Notes: generated from the sequence alone by a model not told the origin. Positions 1 to 6,743 are shown, numbered from the stretch's first letter. The stretch is DNA of 8,368 nt from CAZIRO01 sp964541595 (GCA_964541595.1 CAZIRO010000128.1:1-8368), one strand, 5' to 3'. Translations and numbers: made by a program.

Positions 1-139
1 ACGGCCCGTACAGGACGGCACCGATTTCGCAAATGCGATGACCCTCCTGAAAGTGCAACCCGGTCGTCTCGATGTCCACGGCCACGTAATGCAACCGGTC
101 GAGGGACGTACTCAACCAGCGTTCCAGATGGTCCACCAT
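1..139 (-). CDS. DnaQ-like 3'-5' exonuclease, N-terminal fragment (3' end outside window)
   Basis: Reading leftwards from the ATG at 139-137 gives 46 residues before the window edge. The stretch VAVDIETTGL (residues 19-28) is the Exo I motif of the DEDD superfamily (DNA polymerase III epsilon, DnaQ/PolC-type exonucleases); D22 and E24 are the expected metal-binding acids. It is followed by the usual RICEIGAV strand (residues 35-42). Such enzymes remove 3' nucleotides from DNA or RNA, as polymerase proofreaders or stand-alone nucleases. Too little is visible to tell which, and the Exo II and III motifs are off the edge. The ATG lies 7 bases after the stop of the aconitase-family gene, with a weak GGGA-type ribosome site (150-153) inside that gene's last codons. 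This suggests translational coupling in one operon. A GTG immediately after the ATG could also serve as start. Confidence 0.8.
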   Translation of the reverse strand, partial: MVDHLERWLSTSLDRLHYVAVDIETTGLHFQEGHRICEIGAVLYGP

Positions 140-146
140 GCGGATA

Positions 147-2180
147 TCATCCCGTATGCATGAGAAATCGACGGACACATTCCATATGCACTGGCCGGTA
201 CGGTACGATCTTCCCGGCGACAGCGGACGCGGCGACGGTCAGCGGCGAAGCCAGATATACCTTACCGGGACCGCTCCGTCCGGGGAAATTGCGGTTCTGC
301 GCGCTGATGGTTACCTGGTCCGGAGTGGTGCTCGCGCCGGGTCCGGCGTTGATGCATGCGCCGCATCCGGGTTCAAGCAGGATGGCACCGGCCTGGCGAA
401 AGATCGCGATATACCCGCGCTGTTCGCAGTACCGACGGACATCCTGAGAACCGAACTGGATATAAAACTGCACCCCGGGGGAGACGCGTTTTCCCTGTTC
501 CAGCGCTTCTTTCAGGACCAGTGCGTACATGTCCATATCCTCGGTCTTGCCGCCGGTACAGGACCCCCCATAGGCAATGTCAATGCGAATCTCGCCCTCG
601 AGTTCATCGATGAAAATGCCGTTCCCGGGATCACCGGGCAATGCCACCATGGGACGCAGTTCATCGGCATGCAATACGAGGACTTCCGCGTATTCCGCAT
701 CCGGATCGCTCTGCAGTCCCGCACAGAGACGCTCGGCTTCCGCACGGGACATACCGCGCCGTTCCACGAGGAACTCCACCGTTTTTTCGTCCGGTGCTAC
801 GATCCCGGTAAATCCACCGATCTCCGCGACCATATTCGTGAGCGTCGCGCGTTCATCGATGGACATTGCACGCACGACGTCTCCGTCGTATTCGATGATC
901 TTACCGATGGCTTTTCCCGATTTCACGTACGGATGCCGCAGGATCTGCAGAACGATGTCCTTGGCAGTGATCAACGGCGGTTTCTTCCCCTCGATACGGA
1001 TCAGCACCGTCTCCGGGACCCGAATACGCACATCCCGCGTGATCCAGGCATTAAAAATGTCCGTGGTCCCCACACCGAATGCGACACACCCGATCGCTCC
1101 GATATGCGGGGTATGCGAATCCGTACCGACGATGACCTGACCCGGCAATGCATACCGCTCGAGCATGATACTGTGACAGATCGCTTCCGCTCCCCGGCGA
1201 TCTCGCAGTTCCCCGTGGACCCGAATGCCCTGACGCGCGGCAAACGTTGCCTGACGCTGCGGCAGTTCCTGCGCCAGTGCAAGCAACCCCGCGCGTTTCT
1301 GGGGTTCCGGCAGGACAAGGTCCAGAAAGATCAGATGATCCCGAAAGAACAAAATGGACCCGGGATCGGTCACACGGGCATCCGGTCCAACCAGTCGTTC
1401 AAAATAGATCGTGGCCATCGGTGTGACGTATTCGTGACTGAACCGCCAGTCGGCGATGACGAACCCGGCATCCCCTGGCCGCACGGCAGGCACACCAACC
1501 ATATTGCGTACTGCGTCCACACGCATGTGACGGGCCAGAATCTTTTCCGCCAGAGTCATCGGCCGGGGTGGTGTGGTGACCGGCGGGATTGCGACTTTTC
1601 CCTGAAATCGGGCCACATTGAACCAGAACAGTCCACCGTACTCGATCACCTGTCGGGTGATCGGATCGGTATCCCGGGTAAACGCATCGAGCGGAATCGA
1701 GCGACCACGGCGGATATCGTTCAGAATCTCAAAGTCCGTGGTCGTCAGCAGACCGAGGTTTTGACAGTTCTGATTGTAAATCCGCTCGATATTTTCGGCG
1801 ACGATGACCCGGATGCCGGCACTCATTTCAGCAAACGGACTGTGTTCGCGGCTGGAGCCCTTGCCCCGGCGTTTCCCCGACACGGAGGCGACAAATCCGC
1901 CGCGCCGCACATCGCCGGGACGTACCGGAAACGTGTCGCCGCACTTGAGCCCGGTGTAGACATAATCGGCGATCCGTTCATCATAGTAGAAACAGATCCG
2001 TGCCGGTGTGATTTCGTCCGTACTGATGTCATTCCGCAGTGGAATCCCGGGATGCCAGTCCAGATCTTCGCCGTCCAGTTGACGGCGCACGAGTTCGGGA
2101 TCCTCCGTGAGAAAAAGGATCCGTCCGCGGAAAACGAGAGACCGCGGCCGCTTCTGCACCTGCCGTTCAAACCAGCGCAT
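147..2180 (-). CDS. Aconitase/isopropylmalate dehydratase-family protein, swivel domain fused before the catalytic domain
   Basis: This 677-residue protein is an Fe-S hydro-lyase that isomerises a hydroxy-acid by dehydration and rehydration (citrate, isopropylmalate, homocitrate or methylcitrate type). The small-subunit (LeuD-like) swivel domain comes first, about residues 17-200. It contains DISTDEITPA (51-60) and GSSREHSP (108-115), the substrate-binding Ser/Arg loop. The LeuC-like catalytic part follows, about 205-677, with GTDSHTPHIGAIG (352-364), YGGSC (537-541), PGCGAC (604-609) and the C-terminal NRNFPGRSGPGK (629-640). C541, C606 and C609 match the three ligands of the [4Fe-4S] cluster, so the enzyme should be active. 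The domain order is that of AcnB without its N-terminal HEAT-like domain, and the reverse of AcnA/IRP. The substrate cannot be told from sequence alone: aconitase and isopropylmalate or homoaconitate hydratase are all open. The start is ATG 2180 behind GGGAG, inside a hairpin. It is second in a minus-strand cluster. Confidence 0.9.
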   Translation of the reverse strand: MRWFERQVQKRPRSLVFRGRILFLTEDPELVRRQLDGEDLDWHPGIPLRNDISTDEITPARICFYYDERIADYVYTGLKCGDTFPVRPGDVRRGGFVASVSGKRRGKGSSREHSPFAEMSAGIRVIVAENIERIYNQNCQNLGLLTTTDFEILNDIRRGRSIPLDAFTRDTDPITRQVIEYGGLFWFNVARFQGKVAIPPVTTPPRPMTLAEKILARHMRVDAVRNMVGVPAVRPGDAGFVIADWRFSHEYVTPMATIYFERLVGPDARVTDPGSILFFRDHLIFLDLVLPEPQKRAGLLALAQELPQRQATFAARQGIRVHGELRDRRGAEAICHSIMLERYALPGQVIVGTDSHTPHIGAIGCVAFGVGTTDIFNAWITRDVRIRVPETVLIRIEGKKPPLITAKDIVLQILRHPYVKSGKAIGKIIEYDGDVVRAMSIDERATLTNMVAEIGGFTGIVAPDEKTVEFLVERRGMSRAEAERLCAGLQSDPDAEYAEVLVLHADELRPMVALPGDPGNGIFIDELEGEIRIDIAYGGSCTGGKTEDMDMYALVLKEALEQGKRVSPGVQFYIQFGSQDVRRYCEQRGYIAIFRQAGAILLEPGCGACINAGPGASTTPDQVTISAQNRNFPGRSGPGKVYLASPLTVAASAVAGKIVPYRPVHMECVRRFLMHTG

Positions 2181-2195
2181 GGGGAACGTTCTCCC
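2181..2195 (-). promoter_or_regulatory. Hairpin enclosing the ribosome binding site of the aconitase-family gene
   Basis: On the minus strand the 15 bases just before the start codon read GGGAGAACGTTCCCC. GGG-A-GA can pair with TCCCC around an ACGT loop: five base pairs with one bulged A. The 5' arm is the only good Shine-Dalgarno sequence (GGGAG), so folding would hide it. The structure is seen directly; a regulatory role (translational control, or unfolding by ribosomes finishing the upstream lipoprotein gene 57 bases away) is inference. Confidence 0.4.
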
Positions 2196-2237
2196 AAAGC
2201 GTATGTACGTTGAAGTGCTTGATCGAAAGTTAGGTGT

Positions 2238-3128
2238 TTATCGGATGGCCTGCAATACGACATGATACACCCGAACACCGAGTTCGCGTGTGTCCTGACC
2301 CATACCGAGTTTCGCCGGAACAAACGTCTTGTCCACTTCGATCTCCAGACGCACGTAGTCTTCCGTACCGAGTTGTTCCGGTGTGAGGGCATACATGCGG
2401 ATGAAGGGTTCCGGCCGGTCGATGGTAAACGTCTCCAGTTCCGCACCGTTCAGACGCAGTGTCACCTGTTGCGGGCTGTCCTGAAAGGCCTTCAGGTTGC
2501 CCTCCATTTTGAGAAACAACCGCGCCGCCCGTTTGGGGTTCACGAGTTCGACGACCGCATGCTTCTGGGTCCAGCGCCAGCGCTGGACCGGATCGACGGG
2601 ATTCGCTTCCAGGTCATACCAGCCCTCACGGAACTGAACCTGCGGGAAAGGCGGCGGAGGTAACACCTCGATCTGGGCAACTTCATATGAACGGCGCGTA
2701 ATCTCTTTCCCACCGCGCAACGGTACTCGGGAATGCTGACCGTTCGGATCGTAGATCCCGATCTCGATCCGGTACGTGCCCGGATACAGGAAATCCGGAA
2801 TGATCACGTACCGCGTGTACTCGATGGTTTCTCCGGGTTGCCAGGCGGTCGTATCTTTCGGGGGCGGGTGGTCATCGGTAAACTGCAGGGTATCCAGCGG
2901 ATCGATGAAGTGCACAAAGACGGTCCCCCGATAGGGAATCGCGCGAAAGTCGGGATCGGTCTGGAACCGGTACTTCATTTCCAGCACCTGACCCGGCAGA
3001 ATCTGTGCACGATCCACTGTCACCCGGACCTGAACCTGAGGGTTTTCACGGCGACATCCCGGTATGAGCCCGACCAGCAAGATCCCGATGAGCATCGCGA
3101 TGCGATGCAGTGTATACCGATACTCCAT
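2238..3128 (-). CDS. Predicted lipoprotein of unknown function, two beta-rich domains
   Basis: This 296-residue protein starts at ATG 3128 behind GGAGGAGAGG (3134-3143). An in-frame ATG at 3224 has no ribosome site and would bury the signal peptide inside the protein. Residues 1-25 form a lipoprotein signal: a basic start, the hydrophobic stretch AMLIGILLVGLI, then lipobox LIPGC with C25 as the lipidation site. The mature part looks like two beta-sandwich units. The first, about 30-155, has VFVHFIDP (70-77), a Pro-rich turn, WQPGETIEYTRYVIIPD (96-112) and YPGTYRIEIGIYDP (115-128). The second, about 168-296, starts GWYDLEANP after a PPPPFP linker and is rich in alternating hydrophobic strands. 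There are no catalytic motifs, and I cannot name a function. The protein resembles carbohydrate- or ligand-binding-type envelope domains only in general style. It is first in the minus-strand cluster, with a promoter about 110 bases upstream. Confidence 0.85.
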   Translation of the reverse strand: MEYRYTLHRIAMLIGILLVGLIPGCRRENPQVQVRVTVDRAQILPGQVLEMKYRFQTDPDFRAIPYRGTVFVHFIDPLDTLQFTDDHPPPKDTTAWQPGETIEYTRYVIIPDFLYPGTYRIEIGIYDPNGQHSRVPLRGGKEITRRSYEVAQIEVLPPPPFPQVQFREGWYDLEANPVDPVQRWRWTQKHAVVELVNPKRAARLFLKMEGNLKAFQDSPQQVTLRLNGAELETFTIDRPEPFIRMYALTPEQLGTEDYVRLEIEVDKTFVPAKLGMGQDTRELGVRVYHVVLQAIR

Positions 3129-3237
3129 GGATGCCTCTCCTCCCATGGTGGCTTGTACAGCGTTCAGATGCAGAAAACCGCGCTGACAGGTGCTCGGATC
3201 GACAAGCAACCCCACATCGTTCATAAAAATGGGATCG

Positions 3238-3266
3238 ATTATATCTCAGGAATCCAACAGTTCCAA
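3238..3266 (-). promoter_or_regulatory. Sigma70-type promoter for the lipoprotein-aconitase-exonuclease cluster
   Basis: On the minus strand there is TTGGAA (3266-3261), a 17-base spacer, then a perfect TATAAT (3243-3238). The -35 matches four of six consensus bases. Transcription would begin near 3231, giving a leader of about 100 bases before the ATG at 3128. No terminator-like structure is apparent between this promoter and the left edge, consistent with one polycistronic message. Confidence 0.65.
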
Positions 3267-3301
3267 CTCCACACCACCCGGAATCAGCGCAGGAAACGGG
3301 A

Positions 3302-3380
3302 CAGGGTGCCGGGCCGGGGCATCAGCGGATTCGCACTCTGCACCGGGGATCCCGGGTCCCGATCCCGGGGCGGCACCCTG
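3302..3380. repeat. GC-rich inverted repeat between divergent promoters
   Basis: CAGGGTGCCG type arms at 3302-3311 and 3371-3380 are exact reverse complements (10 bp). The roughly 60 bases between them are themselves rich in CCCGGG/GATCCCGGG blocks (the latter at 3348-3356 and 3361-3369). There is no T-run on either side, so it does not look like an intrinsic terminator. It could be a structured element, a regulator-binding site or a dispersed palindromic repeat. Confidence 0.5.
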
Positions 3381-3400
3381 CATGTCCCGCAGAAATGAAG

Positions 3401-3406
3401 TACAAT
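3401..3406 (+). promoter_or_regulatory. Possible -10 element for trmI
   Basis: TACAAT lies 47 bases before the trmI ATG at 3453, matching TATAAT in five of six bases. No convincing -35 is found 16-18 bases upstream (only two of six matches). If used, it would need an activator or tolerate a weak -35. It lies directly downstream of the inverted repeat that ends at 3380. Confidence 0.35.
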
Positions 3407-3452
3407 GGAACGGTGAACCCATGGGCCTGGATGATCACCGGGAGCGACGGAT

Positions 3453-4571
3453 ATGACCGAAAAAACCCCGACAGAAGTGATCACGTGGAAGGCGCTGGAA
3501 TACGCGGCCGGGCGACGCAGCAGTGCAGAACTTGAAACCTACCTGCGTGCATTCATTGCGTTCTGCCGAACACAGGGGTGGCACGACCTGGCGGCACTGC
3601 ACCACCTGCTCATGGCGGACGATGACGTACTGCGAGGGGCGATGCGTACGGGACAGTTACCTCCCGGATTTGCCCCGGAGATCGCTACGCTCTGGACGAC
3701 GTTTCACCGTCTGTGGCCTGCGCAGGTGGACCTGACCGAACGGGAACCCTCTGGTCGGCGCCGTCCCTTTCAGGACGGAGAATGGGTCGTCCTGGTCGAC
3801 CGCAAGGGCCGGTCCTACCTGACGCGCCTGGAGCCCGGAAAGAACTTCACATTTCATCTCGGCGCCGTCGCCATGGACGCCATCATCGGTCAACGGGAAG
3901 GTGTCGCCGTTCGCACGACCCGGGGTGAATCATTGCTCGTATTTCGGCCCACCTTGCGCGACTATCTATTGCACATGCCCCGTCACGCCCAGGTGGTGTA
4001 TCCCAAAGATTCGGCAATCATGGCCATGTGGGGGGATCTGTTTCCGGGTGCGCGGGTGCTGGAATCCGGCCTGGGGTCTGGCGCGCTCGCCATGGTGATC
4101 CTGCGGATGATCGGTCCAGACGGGGTCCTGGTGTCCTACGAGATCCGGAAAGACTTTATCCGTCGCGCGCAGCGCAATATCACCCGATGGCTGGGCACGC
4201 TGCCGGACAACCACAAAATCCACAATGAAGACATCCAGCAGGCCCGTGTGGAGCCGGAGTCGTTCGACCGGGTTTTCCTCGACCTACCGACACCCACAGT
4301 CGGGCTGGCGCCGGCCACGGCAGCCCTGCGCCCTGGCGGGATCCTCGTATCGCTCAGTCCCACGGTGCCGCAGGTGCAGCAGACGGTGGAATGGTTGCGG
4401 GCCTCGCATCTGTATGCCTGTATCGAAGTCATCGAGGTCCTGTTACGTCCCTGGAACATCCGCGGACACAGTGTGCGACCGGCGCACCGGATGGTTGCCC
4501 ACACGGCTTTCATTGTGGTTGCACGCCGGATTCTGCCGGGACAGCAATTCGTGGATGACACGTATATTTAA
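3453..4571 (+). CDS. trmI: tRNA (adenine-58-N1)-methyltransferase, TrmI family, with N-terminal extension
   Basis: This SAM-dependent enzyme methylates N1 of A58 in the T-loop of tRNAs, stabilising the elbow. The 372-residue product has a standard TrmI core from about residue 105. The N-terminal beta domain has DRKGRSYLTRLEPG (116-129). The signature AQVVYPKDS (179-187) precedes the SAM-binding motif I, GARVLESGLGSGAL (199-212). The catalytic-site loop is LDLPTP (276-281), with D277 in the place of the family's conserved Asp; the Trp often found just after it is replaced by Thr. The C-terminal motif RPAHRMVAHTAFIVVARR is typical. Residues 1-104 are an extra, largely helical-looking extension absent from the usual 255-280 residue bacterial enzymes. 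The start is ATG 3453 with GGGAG 8 bases upstream. The last codons overlap the nrdJ promoter. I am sure of the family; the role of the extension is unknown. Confidence 0.92.
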   Translation: MTEKTPTEVITWKALEYAAGRRSSAELETYLRAFIAFCRTQGWHDLAALHHLLMADDDVLRGAMRTGQLPPGFAPEIATLWTTFHRLWPAQVDLTEREPSGRRRPFQDGEWVVLVDRKGRSYLTRLEPGKNFTFHLGAVAMDAIIGQREGVAVRTTRGESLLVFRPTLRDYLLHMPRHAQVVYPKDSAIMAMWGDLFPGARVLESGLGSGALAMVILRMIGPDGVLVSYEIRKDFIRRAQRNITRWLGTLPDNHKIHNEDIQQARVEPESFDRVFLDLPTPTVGLAPATAALRPGGILVSLSPTVPQVQQTVEWLRASHLYACIEVIEVLLRPWNIRGHSVRPAHRMVAHTAFIVVARRILPGQQFVDDTYI

Positions 4572-4584
4572 ACTCACGTATAAT
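4555..4584 (+). promoter_or_regulatory. Promoter for nrdJ, overlapping the 3' end of trmI
   Basis: ATGACA (4555-4560; five of six bases of TTGACA), an 18-base spacer and a perfect TATAAT (4579-4584). Transcription would start near 4591, about 20 bases before the TTG start of nrdJ. It would make nrdJ expressible independently of trmI. It also argues against using the in-frame ATG at 4555 as start, because that codon is part of the -35. Confidence 0.7.
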
Positions 4585-4599
4585 CGCCTGAACCCACGC

Positions 4600-4614
4600 G
4601 GAGGACGTCTCTTG
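4600..4614 (+). promoter_or_regulatory. Ribosome binding site that fixes the TTG start of nrdJ
   Basis: GGAGG at 4600-4604 is followed by a 7-base spacer and TTG at 4612-4614. No ATG or GTG with a comparable site lies nearby in frame. The translation from here (APRRRSGVPLETAWERA) leads directly into recognisable RNR sequence. Confidence 0.8.
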
Positions 4615-6585
4615 GCACCACGTCGCCGATCGGGTGTGCCGCTGGAAACGGCCTGGGAGCGGGCAGTACGGTTTTTCGATGGGGATCCCCTGCGTGCAGA
4701 AGTATTCCTGCTGCGCTATGCGCTACGGGATCTCGAAGGTCAATGGCTGGAAACCGATCCGGAACAGATGTGGCAGCGTCTGGCCCGTGGCGCCGCGGCG
4801 GTGGAACGGGATACGGCAGCATGGACCCGCAGATTTTTCACGATTCTGGCAGACTTTCGATTCGTCCCCGGGGGTCGTATCCTCTTCGGCATGGCCAACC
4901 CGCGGCGTGCCACATTGTTCAACTGTTACTTCATTCCGATCCGGTCCGATTCGATCTACGGGATCACCCGCTGGATGTACGAAGCAGCCCGCACGTACAG
5001 TATGGGCGGTGGTGTCGGTACGAACGTGGACGTCCTGCGTCCCCGAGGCGCGCGGGTGCGCAATGCCGGGATTGAGAGTTCCGGTTCCGTCAGTTTCATG
5101 GAGGTCTTTTCCAGCCTGACTGGAGTGATGGGTTCCTCCGGCGGACGGCGGGGCGCATTGATGATCACCACGCGGGTGGATCACCCGGACATTCTGGAGT
5201 TCATCACCGTCAAAGGGGATCCGGAACGGCGGCACGTACGCAATGCAAACATTTCCATACGCGTTTCGGACGAGTTCATGCACATCCTGGAGGCGGACGG
5301 CAACGTGCGACTGTGGTTCCGGTCCCCCCATGAGACGATCGAACGCAGGGTCCCGGCCCGTCAGATATGGGATCAACTCGTGGCGCACGCATGGAGTGCT
5401 GCCGAACCGGGAATTCTCTTCTGGGATACGGTCAAACGCCGTTCGACGACGGAATACAACGGCATGGCCGTGCAGGGTGTGAACGTCTGCGGCGAGGTCC
5501 CGATGGATCCGTACGGTGCGTGTAATCTGGGCAGTATCAACCTTGCCACCTTTGTGCAATACCCGTTCACCGAACGGGCCACACTGGATTGGGACGCACT
5601 GGCGGATACCGTTCGCGGTGCCGTTCGTTTTCTGGACAACATCGTGGACGTCGGTGCCCATCGGCATCCGCTGCGGGCGCAACGGCGGGCTTCCGAACGT
5701 TCCCGGCGGATCGGGTTGGGCGTCATGGGACTCGCCGACGCACTGGTGATGCTGAACGTGCGGTACGGTTCTCCCGAGAGTATCGAATGGGTCGACCGGA
5801 TTTTTGCCTTCCTGAAAGAAGTCGCATATACGACCAGCATTGAACTCGCGCAAGAAAAGGGACCGTTCCCGGCATTTGATCCCGAACGGCATCTGCGCAG
5901 CCCATTCATTCAGGAGTTACCGGAACCGATCCGCCGCGCGATCCGGCAAAGTGGATTGCGCAACTGCGCATTGATGGCCGTCGCACCCACGGGGTCGATT
6001 TCTATCCTTGCGGGCACATCGAGCGGGATTGAACCCATTTTTGCGGTCGAATACCTCCGGCACGTCGCCGGTCATGCGTACACCGTGGTCCACCCTCTGG
6101 TGCGGTACTATCGCACCCATGCGGATGCGGCAAATTCGTTACCCGCGACGCTCGTGACCGCCTACGAAATCGATCCGATGGCCCGCATTGAACTCCAGGC
6201 TGTCGCCCAACGTCACGTTGACCAGAGCATTTCTTCCACGGTCAATCTCCCCGAGGACACCCCGATGGACATGGTGGATCAACTCTACCGGCACGCATGG
6301 CAGTCCGGGTGTAAAGGGATCACGGTGTTCCGCCATGGCAGCCGATCTTCGATCGTGGAACCCGTGCACGTGGAAGGACGTTATCGAGTGGAAACGGCCG
6401 CACCGATCGGGGTGTGCACGTTCTGTGAGATCCCGCCCGCTTCCGTTGACACGGAATCGATGCGGCGGATATCCTGGCACCCGGGAGAACGGGAACACGA
6501 TGTCCCCTCCCGGGAGCAGTCGGAACGTCCGAACCCACGACACGATACACGTGACCCGGGGTCCGTGTCTCGTGTACCACCCTGA
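4612..6585 (+). CDS. nrdJ: Adenosylcobalamin-dependent (class II) ribonucleotide reductase
   Basis: This enzyme reduces ribonucleotides to deoxyribonucleotides using a thiyl radical generated by adenosylcobalamin, so it works with or without oxygen. From TTG 4612 it is 657 residues. Visible family residues: C105 in LFNCYFIPI (first redox Cys); the GGGVGTNVDVLRPRGA loop; the NVCGEV active-site triad N291/C293/E295 (C293 is the radical cysteine); C304 in YGACNLGSIN (second redox Cys); the PTGSIS phosphate-binding loop 459-464; and the C-terminal SGCKGITVFRHGSR block. There is no N-terminal ATP-cone, so dATP on/off control by that domain is absent. C602 and C605 (CTFC) are candidates for the tail pair that re-reduces the active site. 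The following roughly 50 residues are polar, Arg/Pro-rich and resemble nothing in the family. They coincide with two hairpins. No small-subunit gene is nearby, as expected for class II. It probably has its own promoter. Confidence 0.93.
   Translation: MAPRRRSGVPLETAWERAVRFFDGDPLRAEVFLLRYALRDLEGQWLETDPEQMWQRLARGAAAVERDTAAWTRRFFTILADFRFVPGGRILFGMANPRRATLFNCYFIPIRSDSIYGITRWMYEAARTYSMGGGVGTNVDVLRPRGARVRNAGIESSGSVSFMEVFSSLTGVMGSSGGRRGALMITTRVDHPDILEFITVKGDPERRHVRNANISIRVSDEFMHILEADGNVRLWFRSPHETIERRVPARQIWDQLVAHAWSAAEPGILFWDTVKRRSTTEYNGMAVQGVNVCGEVPMDPYGACNLGSINLATFVQYPFTERATLDWDALADTVRGAVRFLDNIVDVGAHRHPLRAQRRASERSRRIGLGVMGLADALVMLNVRYGSPESIEWVDRIFAFLKEVAYTTSIELAQEKGPFPAFDPERHLRSPFIQELPEPIRRAIRQSGLRNCALMAVAPTGSISILAGTSSGIEPIFAVEYLRHVAGHAYTVVHPLVRYYRTHADAANSLPATLVTAYEIDPMARIELQAVAQRHVDQSISSTVNLPEDTPMDMVDQLYRHAWQSGCKGITVFRHGSRSSIVEPVHVEGRYRVETAAPIGVCTFCEIPPASVDTESMRRISWHPGEREHDVPSREQSERPNPRHDTRDPGSVSRVPP
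6480..6514 (+). other. Hairpin within the 3' end of nrdJ (first)
   Basis: CCCGGGAG (6480-6487) pairs perfectly with CTCCCGGG (6507-6514). Inside, after a 3-base bulge, GGGA (6491-6494) pairs with TCCC (6503-6506) around an 8-base loop. It falls inside the unusual coding tail of the reductase. A role in mRNA stability or partial termination is inference. Confidence 0.5.
6540..6575 (+). other. Hairpin ending 7 bases before the nrdJ stop codon (second)
   Basis: ACACGATACACG (6540-6551) pairs with CGTGTCTCGTGT (6564-6575) with one T-C mismatch. After a bulged T, GACC (6553-6556) pairs with GGTC (6560-6563) around a CGG loop. The total is 15 paired positions. No T-tract follows, so it is not a canonical intrinsic terminator. 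It sits between nrdJ and the dipeptidase and could reduce read-through or protect the upstream mRNA. Confidence 0.55.
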
Positions 6586-6598
6586 TCCGTCGATATTT

Positions 6599-6743
6599 CG
6601 TTCTCAGGAGAATGCCCATGTTGCATCGGAAAATGCCCGTTTGCGGGATGCTCGGTATGCTGGTCGCCGTATTCGCGTGCCATGCCCATACCGTTCCGCC
6701 CCCCGGACGTTCTGCGACCACCGGACCGTCGCGTTCTCAGGAG
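6599..6743 (+). repeat. 12-base direct repeat CGTTCTCAGGAG in front of two dipeptidase starts
   Basis: The exact 12-mer occurs at 6599-6610 and at 6732-6743. Each copy contains the Shine-Dalgarno sequence of a start codon: ATG 6618 for the first, ATG 6750 for the second. The copies are 133 bases apart, yet both starts are in the same reading frame because the spacers to the ATG differ. Confidence 0.75.

Larger units (their letters stand above)
3129..3452. other. Divergent intergenic region between the lipoprotein gene and trmI
   Basis: This 324-base gap carries the control signals of two divergent units. The minus-strand promoter is at 3238-3266, with a leader of about 100 bases to the lipoprotein ATG. 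A GC-rich inverted repeat spans 3302-3380. A possible plus-strand -10 is at 3401-3406, and the trmI ribosome site GGGAG is at 3440-3444, 8 bases before its ATG. Short open frames exist on both strands, but their predicted peptides are rich in Ser/Pro/Gly or Arg/Pro with no recognisable motif, so I do not call a gene. Confidence 0.7.

Noticed and set aside
2183..2192. GAACGTTC palindrome as a LexA/SOS box, or the bulged hairpin as an iron-responsive element
   Set aside because: A Gram-positive-type LexA box needs four bases between GAAC and GTTC, which are absent here. The hairpin lacks the CAGUGN loop and C bulge of an iron-responsive element.
138..2213. Long plus-strand open frame opposite the aconitase-family gene
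   Set aside because: Its translation is rich in Arg/His/Asp/Pro with no motif, while the opposite strand has complete family motifs and a ribosome site. It is a mirror frame of GC-rich coding DNA.
3190..3456. Small plus-strand frame whose stop overlaps the trmI start (ATGA)
   Set aside because: The overlap looks like translational coupling, but the predicted peptide is low-complexity Ser/Pro/Gly, crosses the promoter and inverted repeat, and has no ribosome site.
4225..4611. Upstream extension of the nrdJ frame into trmI
   Set aside because: This part is trmI read in another frame (Arg/Ser-rich). RNR sequence starts only after 4612, where the ribosome site and promoter also point.
4723..5892. 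389-codon minus-strand frame opposite nrdJ
   Set aside because: No recognisable motif, His/Arg/Pro-rich composition, and fully covered by a well-supported gene on the other strand.
6540..6575. Intrinsic terminator after nrdJ
   Set aside because: The stem is strong, but no T-tract follows and the stop codon lies downstream of it, so I list it only as a hairpin.
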